From the NCBI RefSeq assembly GCF_020552705.1, contig NZ_JAJBZG010000001.1, forward strand, positions 1 through 64,000: a stretch of DNA of 64,000 nucleotides, in the 5' to 3' direction. Below, piece by piece: positions 10,114-18,411 of the stretch. The DNA comes from Christiangramia sediminis (GTDB taxonomy: Bacteria; Bacteroidota; Bacteroidia; Flavobacteriales; Flavobacteriaceae). The translations under genes were made by a program, and so were the position numbers. Position 1 is the stretch's first letter. The number at the start of each line of letters is the position of its first letter. The notes under the pieces are model-generated. The model was given only the letters and a program-made list of their open reading frames with translations, had not been told where the DNA came from and ran no database searches.

Positions 10114-10710
10114 TTATTGAGCAGTTCCGCCCTGCTTGTTTTTTTCGTCCTGAAGCATTCTTCCCAGACGTTGTTCTTTTTCCAGAGCTTTTGTGCGGTA
10201 GGCATCAAATTCCTTTTCGGTTTCGTTCAACTTTTGCTGAGCCTCACGAGTGGCAGAATGAGAACTTTTATACCTGAAAAATATAATAAGTAGCAGCGCT
10301 ATCAATATTCCCACGATTCCCCACATCATAGCTTTGTAACCGCCTTTGGAAAAAGGCATTCCAAGGAACATCAAAGCATCTTTTTCTTCAGAAACCCTGT
10401 CAAAATTTTCCTGAGTAGCGGCGAGATCAGATTTTAATTTCTGGATCTCATCGTTTTGCTGATCAACGGTATTTTTTTGAACAACGATCTCTTCTTTTAA
10501 TTCGGTAATATAATTTCGGGTGGTGTTTCTTAATTCTATCAGCTTATCATAATCTACCACTTTGTAACCCTGGTAGTTGTTGGATTCCTGAATTAAAGCT
10601 GAAAACTCGTCCTGTATAGGGGTTTCGGTTTTAAGGCTGTCTGTCTGGGCATTCATCTGAAATACACTAGCAATAACAAATGCAGCTACAATGTAAAGTT
10701 TGTTACTCAT
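10114..10710 (-). CDS. Signal-peptide, coiled-coil, single-TM protein of unknown function
   Basis: This 198-residue protein has a cleavable-looking signal (about 1-21, ending FQMNAQ), an acidic spacer and a long heptad-rich helix (about 60-110, ELKEEIVVQKNTVDQQNDEI onward). One strong membrane helix follows (about 126-145, MMWGIVGILIALLLIIFF), then a second charged coiled coil to the C-terminus. The likely topology is a periplasmic coil, one crossing and a cytoplasmic coil. I know no function. Because it sits upstream of trmD, such proteins are sometimes wrongly labelled as tRNA methyltransferases, but it has no SPOUT motif. A candidate -7 element lies 143 bases upstream, just past the gap terminator. 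Confidence 0.82.
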   Translation of the reverse strand: MSNKLYIVAAFVIASVFQMNAQTDSLKTETPIQDEFSALIQESNNYQGYKVVDYDKLIELRNTTRNYITELKEEIVVQKNTVDQQNDEIQKLKSDLAATQENFDRVSEEKDALMFLGMPFSKGGYKAMMWGIVGILIALLLIIFFRYKSSHSATREAQQKLNETEKEFDAYRTKALEKEQRLGRMLQDEKNKQGGTAQ

Positions 10711-10853
10711 TTTTTCTGGGGATTGATTTTGTTTGGTTCATTAAAACAACGAGCGAATGTGTGGGTTAGTATATTTCAGATTTTCGGGAAGAAATTCGCT
10801 TTTTGTAAAATTTAATCAGTTTTGAATCAGTTTTTTATAATTTTAAAGTGGTG

Positions 10854-10861
10854 CAAAAATA
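10854..10861 (-). promoter_or_regulatory. Candidate -7 element upstream of the coiled-coil gene and trmD
   Basis: TATTTTTG on the minus strand, a full TAnnTTTG match, lies directly beyond the gap terminator. The implied leader of about 140 bases is long, so this is less certain than the close promoters. Confidence 0.35.
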
Positions 10862-10865
10862 AAAA

Positions 10866-10884
10866 AACCCCACCAATGGCGAGG
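10866..10884 (-). terminator. Terminator of gap
   Basis: On the minus strand ACCTCGCC pairs with GGTGGGGT (two G-T pairs) around an ATT loop and is followed by seven T. It lies 24 bases after the gap stop. Confidence 0.75.
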
Positions 10885-10908
10885 TCTTTTTTTGAAAAAT
10901 ATTAAGTC

Positions 10909-12357
10909 CTAATAATAAGTATATCGTCTAACTTTTGCGATATATTTTGCAAGTCTTATTACCTGGTGGCTGTAGCCGTATTCATTATCGTACCATATAT
11001 ACAGGATAACATTCTTCCCGTCTGCAGAAACGATGGTTGCATTGCTGTCATATATTGCCGGTGCTGAAGAACCAATAATATCAGAGGATACCAGTTCGTT
11101 ATCTACAGAATATTGTATCTGTTCTACCAGTTCTCCTTCAAGTGCATACTTCTTAAGCAATGAGTTTACATCTTCAAGATTTGTTTCTTTTTCAACTTCG
11201 AGGTTCAGAATTGCTAAAGAACCATTCGGTACCGGTACTCTAATAGCATTAGAAGTTAGTTTTCCTTCAAAAACAGGGAGGGCTTTAGAAACAGCTTTTC
11301 CTGCACCTGTTTCGGTAATTACCATATTTAGCCCAGCAGCACGGCCTCTTCTGTATTTGCTATGCATGTTATCTACCAGGTTCTGGTCGTTAGTATACGC
11401 ATGTATGGTTTCCAGGTGGCCGTGAACCACACCTAATGAATCCTGAACTGCTTTTAATACCGGTGTAATGGCATTGGTAGTACAGGAAGCAGCAGAAAAA
11501 ATGTCTATCTCGTCTGGATTATGTTCTTTCTGGTTCACTCCATGCACGATATTTGGAATTCCTTTTCCGGGAGCAGTAAGTAATACCTTGGCAGCTCCTT
11601 TTGAAGTAAGGTGTCGGCTTAAAGCTTCTTTATCACGGAAAGCTCCGGTATTATCAATAATAAGCGCATTATTGATGCCGTATTTGGTATAATCTATATC
11701 TTCAGGCTGGTTCGCAGATATCATGTGTACGGTGGTGCCGTTAATGATCAAAGCTGAATTTTTCTCATCGATATTTACCGTCCCGCTGAATGGTCCATGG
11801 ACCGAATCACTTTTTAGTAGGGAAGCCCTTTTTTCTAAAACACTCTGGTCTACTTTACCTCTCGTAACAACCGCACGTAGTCTTAGCTGATTTCCTTTTC
11901 CGGTTCTCGTCATAAGTTCACGAGCTACCAGCCTTCCAATACGTCCAAAACCATAAAGTACCACATCTTTTGGAGTAACGGTCTCGGTTTGTTTGGCATC
12001 GCTAAGTTTATTAGAAACAAAGGCCATGGCATTGCTGTGAGGCTGCCCGTCTAAATGATATTCATAGGTGAGTTTTCCTATGTCAAGCTTGGCTGGTGGG
12101 AGATTAAGATCTTTGATGGCCGTGGCGATCTCTACAGAATCGAAAATAGAAATAGGCTTTCCAACAAATTCTCCCGCATATTCGTGCAGATCTAAAATAT
12201 CGCTCACATTTCTATTTATCAACTGATTTCTGAAAAGTACCAGCTCAATAGATTTGTCGTACCAAAGGTCGCTAACGATATTAATAAATTCTACCGTGGC
12301 TTTCCGGCGATCTGCCTGAAAAGAAAGTTCTTTTTCGTAAACTTTATTAAAGTCCAT
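10909..12357 (-). CDS. gap: Glyceraldehyde-3-phosphate dehydrogenase, N-terminally extended type
   Basis: This enzyme converts glyceraldehyde-3-phosphate to 1,3-bisphosphoglycerate with NAD(P). The Rossmann motif GFGRIGR begins at residue 136 and the catalytic cysteine is Cys292 in SAASCTTNAITPV. The C-terminal WYDNEYGYSHQVIRLAKYI is typical. At 482 residues it is about 150 longer than ordinary GAPDH. The extra part is an N-terminal, mostly helical domain of about 130 residues (FQADRRKATVEFINIVSDLW). Such long forms exist as a second GAPDH in Bacteroidota and some proteobacteria. Whether it works in glycolysis or gluconeogenesis cannot be read here. It has its own promoter and terminator. Confidence 0.95.
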   Translation of the reverse strand: MDFNKVYEKELSFQADRRKATVEFINIVSDLWYDKSIELVLFRNQLINRNVSDILDLHEYAGEFVGKPISIFDSVEIATAIKDLNLPPAKLDIGKLTYEYHLDGQPHSNAMAFVSNKLSDAKQTETVTPKDVVLYGFGRIGRLVARELMTRTGKGNQLRLRAVVTRGKVDQSVLEKRASLLKSDSVHGPFSGTVNIDEKNSALIINGTTVHMISANQPEDIDYTKYGINNALIIDNTGAFRDKEALSRHLTSKGAAKVLLTAPGKGIPNIVHGVNQKEHNPDEIDIFSAASCTTNAITPVLKAVQDSLGVVHGHLETIHAYTNDQNLVDNMHSKYRRGRAAGLNMVITETGAGKAVSKALPVFEGKLTSNAIRVPVPNGSLAILNLEVEKETNLEDVNSLLKKYALEGELVEQIQYSVDNELVSSDIIGSSAPAIYDSNATIVSADGKNVILYIWYDNEYGYSHQVIRLAKYIAKVRRYTYY

Positions 12358-12385
12358 GTTAAGTTGTGTTGTTATAAATTTTCGG

Positions 12386-12393
12386 CAAAAGTA
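12386..12393 (-). promoter_or_regulatory. -7 promoter element for gap
   Basis: The minus strand reads TACTTTTG, a full match to TAnnTTTG, ending 28 bases before the gap ATG. Confidence 0.6.
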
Positions 12394-12433
12394 TATATTT
12401 CAAACGTTTTCGTAAAAACTTTTATGCATAAAA

Positions 12434-12456
12434 AACCCTTCCAGTAGGGAAGGGTT
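12434..12456 (-). terminator. Terminator of the DegP/HtrA gene
   Basis: AACCCTTCC and GGAAGGGTT form a perfect 9-bp stem with a five-base loop. On the minus strand a T run follows. It lies 24 bases after the protease stop codon. Confidence 0.88.
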
Positions 12457-12480
12457 TAATTTTATTGAGATTTCTATGGA

Positions 12481-13872
12481 TTATCTCCAGATCATTCGCT
12501 GTTTTTCACCTCTTTGATTAAAATAAGTGATGACGATTGGATTGGATTTCGTTCTGCTTTGCATGATCTCTTCTACATCACGAATAGAAGAAACTTTTTG
12601 GTTGTTTATTTCTGCAATAATTCCCCCAACCAGATCAGAGGAAGGTAATTCCTCGCTTAATGTTCTGTTGATACGCACTCCGTTTGGAGCCTTATAAGTT
12701 TTTAATTCTTCTGAAGTAGCATTGGCAACTTCCAGTCCCAATACCGGAATTGCAAGAACATCAAGTTTTGTCAACTTTACGCTGAGTTCTCTCTCTTTCC
12801 CATCACGAACTAATTTTACCTTCACCTCGTCACCGGGTCTTTTAGAGTTTATGTAGCCTGTTAGATCTGAAAACTTATTGATTTCGATATTATCAATTTT
12901 TTTGATGATATCGTTCTGACGGATACCCGATTCTTCTGCACCGCTACCGGGTGTTACCTCGCTTACAAAAACACCTTGTGATTCCTGTAACTTCAATTCA
13001 CGAATCGCCTCTTGAGTGATACTTCCACCGCGTATTCCAAGAATTCCCTTTTGTACATCTCCATACTCCATTATATCCTCAACAATTTTTCGGGCGTTAT
13101 TAGATGGAACCGCAAAAGCATATCCAATATAACTTCCGCTGGGAGAACTTATGGCAGTATTAATTCCTATAAGTTCACCGTTGATATTTACCAGTGCACC
13201 ACCACTGTTTCCAGGATTGATCGCTGCATCTGTCTGAATAAAAGATTGTGGGGAATTATCCCGAACATTCAGGTCTCTGGCCTTGGCACTAATGATCCCT
13301 GCGGTAACTGTAGATTTTAAATTGAAAGGATTTCCAACTGCGAGAACCCATTCTCCTAATTCCAGATTATTGGAATTTCCAAAAGGAATATATTCCAGAT
13401 CTTCATCAGCATCTACTTTTATAAGGGCGATATCAGAAATGGGATCACTTCCAATAACTTCAGCTTTATAAGTTTTATTGTTATTTAAGGTAACTTCAAT
13501 TTCACTGGCGCCGTCTATTACATGGTTGTTAGTAACTATGTAGCCATCTGGTGTGATGATCACTCCTGAACCGGCTCCCTGAAGAGCTCTTCCACCATTA
13601 TTATATTGACCATATTCCCATATACTACGCGGGCCACCCTTGAATACAGCTACATTTTTAACGTGAACCACTGCGTGAACCGTTTTTTCAGCTGCTTCGG
13701 TAAAGTCAGCATTGGTGCCATATGCGGGCGTTTTTGTTACAGGAATAAAAGAATTTTGTGTTTCCTGAGGTAAAAATTGTTCAGCTTCCTCTTCAATGAA
13801 CAGTTTGTAACTTCCTAAAGTTACTGCTCCCCCAAGAATAGAAACAAAGAGTAGGTTTGCTATTTTCTTCAT
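12481..13872 (-). CDS. degP: DegP/HtrA-family periplasmic serine protease (Do-like)
   Basis: This periplasmic protease/chaperone handles misfolded envelope proteins. Its N-terminal hydrophobic segment (residues 5-25) is a signal peptide or anchor. The trypsin-like triad is visible: His117 in TNNHVIDGA, Asp147 in PISDIALIKV, and Ser223 in NPGNSGGALVN. Two PDZ domains follow, roughly residues 275-365 (GILGIRGGSI, then GSGAEESGIRQNDII) and 380-460, the second shorter and more divergent. Length of 463 is usual. It is divergent from dapF with 132 bases between. Envelope-stress control is likely from family knowledge, but no operator is evident. Confidence 0.95.
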   Translation of the reverse strand: MKKIANLLFVSILGGAVTLGSYKLFIEEEAEQFLPQETQNSFIPVTKTPAYGTNADFTEAAEKTVHAVVHVKNVAVFKGGPRSIWEYGQYNNGGRALQGAGSGVIITPDGYIVTNNHVIDGASEIEVTLNNNKTYKAEVIGSDPISDIALIKVDADEDLEYIPFGNSNNLELGEWVLAVGNPFNLKSTVTAGIISAKARDLNVRDNSPQSFIQTDAAINPGNSGGALVNINGELIGINTAISSPSGSYIGYAFAVPSNNARKIVEDIMEYGDVQKGILGIRGGSITQEAIRELKLQESQGVFVSEVTPGSGAEESGIRQNDIIKKIDNIEINKFSDLTGYINSKRPGDEVKVKLVRDGKERELSVKLTKLDVLAIPVLGLEVANATSEELKTYKAPNGVRINRTLSEELPSSDLVGGIIAEINNQKVSSIRDVEEIMQSRTKSNPIVITYFNQRGEKQRMIWR

Positions 13873-13977
13873 TTTCGGATAGTATTTAGTTAATAAACAT
13901 TTGAGATCACCAGATTATTATATGAACCACATAAATTTAACGACCATTTAACAGCCCGGAATTCCTCTTCAAAATTG

Positions 13978-13985
13978 TATATTTG
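13978..13985 (+). promoter_or_regulatory. -7 promoter element for the dapF operon
   Basis: TATATTTG is a full TAnnTTTG match, 19 bases before the dapF ATG. The same spacing recurs at several other genes in this window. Confidence 0.65.
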
Positions 13986-14004
13986 TGCCACTTTAAACTG
14001 ACTT

Positions 14005-14793
14005 ATGAAGCTGACATTTTATAAATATCAGGGTACCGGGAACGATTTCGTGATGATCGATAATCGGACTATGATAATATCCAAAAATGATACCAAAATA
14101 ATTCAAGGTTTATGTGACCGTAGATTTGGTATTGGTGCTGATGGGTTAATTCTCCTGGAAAATTCTAATGATCCTGAAGACGATTTTAAAATGGTCTATT
14201 TTAATGCTGATGGGAACGAAAGCAGTATGTGCGGGAATGGAGGGCGATGTCTAGTTGCCTTCGCTAAATTTCTCGGGATTATTGAAAATTCTGCCAGATT
14301 TACCGCTATAGATGGCGTACATGAAGCTTATATCAAAGAAGGTATTGTCAGCTTAAAAATGCAGGATGTGCAGGAGATATCAGAAAATGATGATTATATA
14401 TATCTGGATACGGGTTCACCACATCATGTGATTTTTACGAAAAATGTAGGTGTCATCGATATTCAGAAGGAAGGTGCTGCAATTCGGTATTCTGAAAGAT
14501 ATAAATTGAACAATGGGACCAATGTGAATTTTGTGGAGCCTGTTTCTGAAGATACTTTTTCCGTAAGAACCTATGAAAGGGGAGTGGAAGATGAAACCCT
14601 TTCCTGCGGAACGGGTGTTACAGCGGTGGCTCTAGCAGCTTTCAGGTCTTCCAGAACTAATTCAGACAAAGTAAAATTAATTACTCCGGGAGGAGAACTT
14701 TCTGTAAGTTTCAAGAGAAATGAAGATGATTTTTCAGATGTATGGTTATCTGGGCCAGCCCAATTGGTTTTTAAAGGCGAAATTGTATGCTGA
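14005..14793 (+). CDS. dapF: Diaminopimelate epimerase
   Basis: DapF interconverts LL- and meso-diaminopimelate, the step that supplies meso-DAP for peptidoglycan and lysine. The 262-residue length is normal. Both catalytic cysteines are present: Cys76 in SSMCGNGGRC and Cys201 in TLSCGTGVTA. The N-terminal FYKYQGTGNDFVMIDNR is a family hallmark. It overlaps the next gene (GNAT) by 7 bases and starts a three-gene run ending in mltG, which suits a role in cell-wall synthesis. Confidence 0.97.
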   Translation: MKLTFYKYQGTGNDFVMIDNRTMIISKNDTKIIQGLCDRRFGIGADGLILLENSNDPEDDFKMVYFNADGNESSMCGNGGRCLVAFAKFLGIIENSARFTAIDGVHEAYIKEGIVSLKMQDVQEISENDDYIYLDTGSPHHVIFTKNVGVIDIQKEGAAIRYSERYKLNNGTNVNFVEPVSEDTFSVRTYERGVEDETLSCGTGVTAVALAAFRSSRTNSDKVKLITPGGELSVSFKRNEDDFSDVWLSGPAQLVFKGEIVC

Positions 14794-15317
14794 CATTAAA
14801 AGGTGAAAAGGTGTATCTAAGAGCACTGGAACCGGAAGATCTTGATTTTGTTCACAAAATTGAAAATAACGAAGACTTCTGGGAAATAAGCACTACGCAA
14901 TCTCCCTATTCAAAATTTCTTATTAGACAATATATTGAAAATGCCCATCGTGATATTTATGATATCCGGCAGTTAAGACTTGTTATTTGTACAAAAAGGG
15001 GCAGGCCGGTAGGTTTAATTGATGTTTTTGATCTTGAGCCAAGGGATAAAAGGGCTGCAATCGGGATATTGATCGCCAATAAAAAAGACAGGAAAAAAGG
15101 TTTCGGTTCTGAAAGTTTATCCTTGCTTTGCGATTATTGTTTTACCCATCTGGGGCTACATCAGGTTTATGCTAATGTTACCGCCAATAACGGGGATAGC
15201 ATGAAGGTTTTTGAAAATAATGGTTTTAGAAAAGTTGGTCTAAAAAAAGACTGGACGCTGTTCAACGGAAAATATAAAGATGAATGGCTTTATCAATTAG
15301 TAAGTAATGTACATTAA
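14787..15317 (+). CDS. GNAT-family N-acetyltransferase (RimJ/RimL-like)
   Basis: This 176-residue cytoplasmic acetyltransferase has the acetyl-CoA-binding pattern in KKDRKKGFGSESLSLLCDYC (about residues 94-113), the motif-B-like LHQVYANVTANNGDSMKVFENNGFRKVG, and an N-terminal MLTLKGEKVYLRALEPEDLD. The last two are typical of the RimJ/RimL branch, which acetylates protein N-termini or small amines. The true substrate is unknown. It overlaps dapF upstream by 7 bases and mltG downstream by 11, so translation is probably coupled. Confidence 0.88.
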   Translation: MLTLKGEKVYLRALEPEDLDFVHKIENNEDFWEISTTQSPYSKFLIRQYIENAHRDIYDIRQLRLVICTKRGRPVGLIDVFDLEPRDKRAAIGILIANKKDRKKGFGSESLSLLCDYCFTHLGLHQVYANVTANNGDSMKVFENNGFRKVGLKKDWTLFNGKYKDEWLYQLVSNVH

Positions 15318-16350
15318 AAAAATACTTGTCGCAGTCGCAATTCTTGGACTGATAGCTTTTGGAATATTTGGGTATTACGTCTATAAAGGCGTATTTCTAT
15401 CCAATACAGATTTTGACTCTAAAGAAGAAATAGTTTATATCCCCACAGAGGCGAACTTTCAAACAGTCTTAGATTCTTTGCGACCGCTGGTCAAAGATCT
15501 GGAATCATTTTCTCTGGTAGCTCAAAAGAAAGGTTATGCTGATAGGGTAAGACCTGGAAGATATTTACTGAATAAAGGAATGAACAATAACGAACTGGTA
15601 GACCGCCTTAGAAGTGGAAACACCCCGGTTAAGGTTATTTTCAATAATCAGGAACGGCTGGAGGATCTGGCGGGCAGAATTGCTACGCAGATCGAAGCCG
15701 ATAGCGCTGAATTATTGTCAGCATTCAATAACGACGAATTTCTCAAGGCTAATGACCTTGATAAACGTAATGCCCTGAACCTTTATATTCCCAATCAATA
15801 TGAGTTTTACTGGAATACTTCTGCGGAAGAATTTCGGGCCAGAATGAAAACTGAATACGACCGATTCTGGAATGAATCGAGACGTGAAAAAGCCAAGGAA
15901 ATTAACCTGACTCCACAAGAGGTAACGGTTATTGCTTCCATCGTTCAGAAGGAAACCGCCAAAGTAGATGAAAGACCAAGAGTTGCAGGGGTTTATATGA
16001 ACCGATATAAAAATGGCTGGAAACTCGATGCCGATCCTACTGTGATCTATGCCATCAAAGAAAAAACAGGTAATTTTGATACCATCATCAAACGGGTGCT
16101 TTATAAAGACCTGGAATTAGATTCTCCATACAATACTTATAAATACAAAACACTTCCTCCGGGTCCAATCTCAATGCCCGATATTTCCTCTATTGATGCG
16201 GTGCTGAATTATGAAGACCATGATTTCTTTTATTTTGTTGCCGATGTGGAGAATTTTGGATATCACAAATTCGCCAAAAACCTGGCGCAGCATAACCGAA
16301 ATAAGCAGGAGTATGTACGTTGGATTAACCGCCAGGGTATAAAAAGATAA
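15307..16350 (+). CDS. mltG: Endolytic murein transglycosylase (YceG-like)
   Basis: MltG cuts nascent glycan strands in the periplasm and sets their length. The protein has 347 residues with one N-terminal membrane helix (about 7-28), a LysM-like region, and the YceG catalytic domain. The catalytic glutamate is Glu216 in ASIVQKETAKVDERPRVAGV, in the position expected from E. coli. LDADPTVIYA and LPPGPISMPDISSIDAVLN are further family hallmarks. It is the last gene of the dapF-GNAT-mltG run. Confidence 0.95.
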   Translation: MYIKKILVAVAILGLIAFGIFGYYVYKGVFLSNTDFDSKEEIVYIPTEANFQTVLDSLRPLVKDLESFSLVAQKKGYADRVRPGRYLLNKGMNNNELVDRLRSGNTPVKVIFNNQERLEDLAGRIATQIEADSAELLSAFNNDEFLKANDLDKRNALNLYIPNQYEFYWNTSAEEFRARMKTEYDRFWNESRREKAKEINLTPQEVTVIASIVQKETAKVDERPRVAGVYMNRYKNGWKLDADPTVIYAIKEKTGNFDTIIKRVLYKDLELDSPYNTYKYKTLPPGPISMPDISSIDAVLNYEDHDFFYFVADVENFGYHKFAKNLAQHNRNKQEYVRWINRQGIKR

Positions 16351-16405
16351 AAGTATTCTTATCTAAAAAGTCTTAAGTTTTTGAATGTCAATGAGTTATT
16401 ATTTA

Positions 16406-16439
16406 GTTAAACCTTCAATAATTTTAAAGAAGGTTTAAC
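16406..16439 (+). repeat. Perfect inverted repeat after mltG
   Basis: GTTAAACCTTC and GAAGGTTTAAC are perfect 11-base arms around a 12-base AT-rich loop. No T run follows on either strand, so it is not a canonical terminator. It could be an RNA 3' hairpin protecting the mltG message or a protein-binding site for the next gene. Confidence 0.55.
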
Positions 16440-16470
16440 ATCCTGTGCTTCAGATTATTAAAATTTGTCA

Positions 16471-16478
16471 TACATTTG
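16471..16478 (+). promoter_or_regulatory. -7 promoter element for the secreted lysozyme-fold gene
   Basis: TACATTTG fully matches TAnnTTTG. It lies 68 bases before the chosen ATG, leaving a leader longer than usual for this window. Confidence 0.55.
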
Positions 16479-16546
16479 CCCGGCGAATATGAAAGGGGCA
16501 CGACTTATGATTTAGGTTGTCCAATAACCTTTCAAAAACGAAAACA

Positions 16547-17215
16547 ATGAGAAAGAAAATTGCAAAATTTTCAATCTTGCCTCTTGTAGCAGGCTCAATT
16601 TTTTTTAGTTTTTCAACTAAGGAAGCTGCAAATTTAGATCTGGAACAATATTCCACTTTTGATCTTGACCTTGATTATACGGTTCCTGATCTAAGGGATG
16701 AGATAGTCCCGGAATACCAAATCTCCCACACCTCTCCATTTTTAGGTAAATCTTATGTAGGTTTTAAAGAAGCTCTGGCTTTCAAGGAATCCCGGGGAGA
16801 CTATAAGAGCATCAACGAATATGGATATCTTGGAAAGTATCAGTTTGGTAAGGGAACTTTAAAGCTTGTTGGAGTTTACGACAGCATCGGGTTTTTGAAT
16901 TCTCCTGCCTTGCAGGAAGCCGCATTTTACGCGAATGCTTCTCGAAACAAATGGATACTTCAAAGGGATATTAAAAGATTTGTAGGTAAAACTATCAATG
17001 GTGTTGAGGTTACCGAATCTGGGATCTTAGCTGCAGCACATCTGGCCGGGCCGGGTAGTGTAAAGAAATATCTTCGTAGCTGGGGCGCGCAGGCATTCAG
17101 TGACGCATTTGGAACCACTGTTAAAAACTATATGAAGCGTTTTGGTGGATACGATGTTTCTTTTGTGAAAACTGAGAAAAATGCGAGAGTAGACTTTGAT
17201 CGTCTTTCTGTTTAA
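16547..17215 (+). CDS. Secreted protein with lysozyme/transglycosylase-like fold
   Basis: The frame can be read from 16517, but the ATG at 16547 gives a clean signal peptide (MRKKIAKFSILPLVAGSIFF) and is preferred. The 222-residue product carries a segment like lytic transglycosylases: FKEALAFKESRGDYKSINEY (catalytic Glu probably in the KESRG part), then YLGKYQFGKGTLK and GILAAAHLAGPGSVKKYL. Flavobacterial relatives are often called peptidoglycan-binding LysM proteins, though I see no LysM repeat here. Likely role: periplasmic wall remodelling (inference), supported by mltG just upstream. Its stop overlaps the convergent methylase stop by 4 bases. Confidence 0.75.
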   Translation: MRKKIAKFSILPLVAGSIFFSFSTKEAANLDLEQYSTFDLDLDYTVPDLRDEIVPEYQISHTSPFLGKSYVGFKEALAFKESRGDYKSINEYGYLGKYQFGKGTLKLVGVYDSIGFLNSPALQEAAFYANASRNKWILQRDIKRFVGKTINGVEVTESGILAAAHLAGPGSVKKYLRSWGAQAFSDAFGTTVKNYMKRFGGYDVSFVKTEKNARVDFDRLSV

Positions 17216-17937
17216 AGATCTTTCTGAATAATAAATATAGCCGGTCTCTTATGCAGATCGGTTTTTATATTTTTCCATTCTGAAGCGGGTGCTGTTTTGA
17301 TGAATTCTGACTCCAGGGTTAGATCACAGGCGACGCAGATTCTAGTAGCGGGATGAAGATTTTGAATGAGATCTTCTAAAAACTTCATATTCCTGTAAGG
17401 CGTTTCAATAAATATTTGCGCCTGATTCTTTTCTGAGGAAATTCTTTCCAGCTGTTTTAATTCATGTTTACGCTCTTTTTTGTCTATAGGCAGATATCCG
17501 TGAAAAGTAAAACTTTGACCATTCATTCCGCTAGCCATCATCGCCAGTAAAATAGAGGAGGGGCCAATTAGCGGTACCACCTGTATATTAAAATTATGGG
17601 CAAGTTTTACAATTTCGGCACCAGGATCTGCAACCCCTGGGCATCCGGCTTCGCTTAAGAGGCCAATATTCCTGCCTTCCTTGGCAGCATCCAGAAATGT
17701 TGGGATTTCAGATGCTTCAGTAAATTTATTTAAGGCTTTTAACTTTAAACTTTGTTGTGATTTTTCCGGAAGTATCTGTTTGATGAATCTACGGGCAGAT
17801 TTTTCATTCTCTACGATAAAATCTTCGATATTCTCAATAATAACAGCATTTAAAGGAGGAAATACCTTTTCTGAATTAGAATCTCCCAGGCCTACAGGAA
17901 TCAGGTAGAGTTTCCCGTAATTTTGCTTTGAACTCAT
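17212..17937 (-). CDS. SAM-dependent methyltransferase, RsmI/tetrapyrrole-methylase fold
   Basis: This 241-residue protein has the RsmI-like fold. GLLSEAGCPGVADPGAEIV (about residues 92-110) matches the AGxPxxxDPG loop, and VVPLIGPSSILLAMMASG matches the GPSA loop of 16S rRNA (cytidine-2'-O)-methyltransferases. The N-terminus differs from true RsmI (KLYLIPVGLGDSNSEKVFP) and the C-terminal domain is absent. Bacteroidota commonly carry this as a second, shorter paralogue. The substrate is therefore unproven. Its start overlaps the end of the phosphatase gene by 4 bases, so it is in one operon with it and probably with dnaA. Confidence 0.85.
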   Translation of the reverse strand: MSSKQNYGKLYLIPVGLGDSNSEKVFPPLNAVIIENIEDFIVENEKSARRFIKQILPEKSQQSLKLKALNKFTEASEIPTFLDAAKEGRNIGLLSEAGCPGVADPGAEIVKLAHNFNIQVVPLIGPSSILLAMMASGMNGQSFTFHGYLPIDKKERKHELKQLERISSEKNQAQIFIETPYRNMKFLEDLIQNLHPATRICVACDLTLESEFIKTAPASEWKNIKTDLHKRPAIFIIQKDL

Positions 17938-18401
17938 AAAGTTCCTTTTTCCAGTTTTTCTGCGATAATTTCACAGGCCTCATTCAGCATCTGATATACA
18001 TTTTCAAATCCCTGTTCCCCGCCGTGATAAGGATCTGGAACATCCACATTTTCTGAAGGAAAGATTTCTTCCAGGATTAAATGAACTTTCTTGCGATCTT
18101 CATCAGTTTCAGCCATAGACATGACATCCTTGAAATTGGAATTATCCATCACGAAGATATAGTCGAAATCTTTAAAATCATGTTTTGAAAATTGTCGCCC
18201 CCGCTGATCGGTAATGTTGAGGTCATATCTTTTAGCGGTGACTATAGATCTTTTGTCTGGTTCAGAACCTATATGCCAGCTGCCGGTACCTGCAGAATCT
18301 ACAAATACTTTGTTGGGATCTACTTTAGATTTAAGAATACCTTCGGCTAGTGGTGATCTGCAAATATTGCCGAGGCACACCATCAATACCCTGGTTTTCA
18401 T
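17934..18401 (-). CDS. Low-molecular-weight protein-tyrosine phosphatase
   Basis: The protein has 155 residues when started at the ATG at 18401. The frame runs to 18476, but the extra 25 residues lie inside dnaA and would displace the P-loop from its usual position near the N-terminus. Catalytic loop: Cys9-LGNIC-Arg15-Ser16 (VCLGNICRSP). The general-acid loop is VPDPYHGG. It should remove phosphate from protein tyrosines, perhaps counteracting a BY-kinase, but no kinase gene is nearby. It starts 11 bases after the dnaA stop and overlaps the methylase gene by 4 bases. Confidence 0.93.
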   Translation of the reverse strand: MKTRVLMVCLGNICRSPLAEGILKSKVDPNKVFVDSAGTGSWHIGSEPDKRSIVTAKRYDLNITDQRGRQFSKHDFKDFDYIFVMDNSNFKDVMSMAETDEDRKKVHLILEEIFPSENVDVPDPYHGGEQGFENVYQMLNEACEIIAEKLEKGTL

Positions 18402-18411
18402 AAATTTTCTT

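Noticed and set aside
10114-10710. Label as tRNA methyltransferase
   Set aside because: The protein has a signal peptide, coiled coils and one membrane helix but no SPOUT knot. The true TrmD is the next gene.
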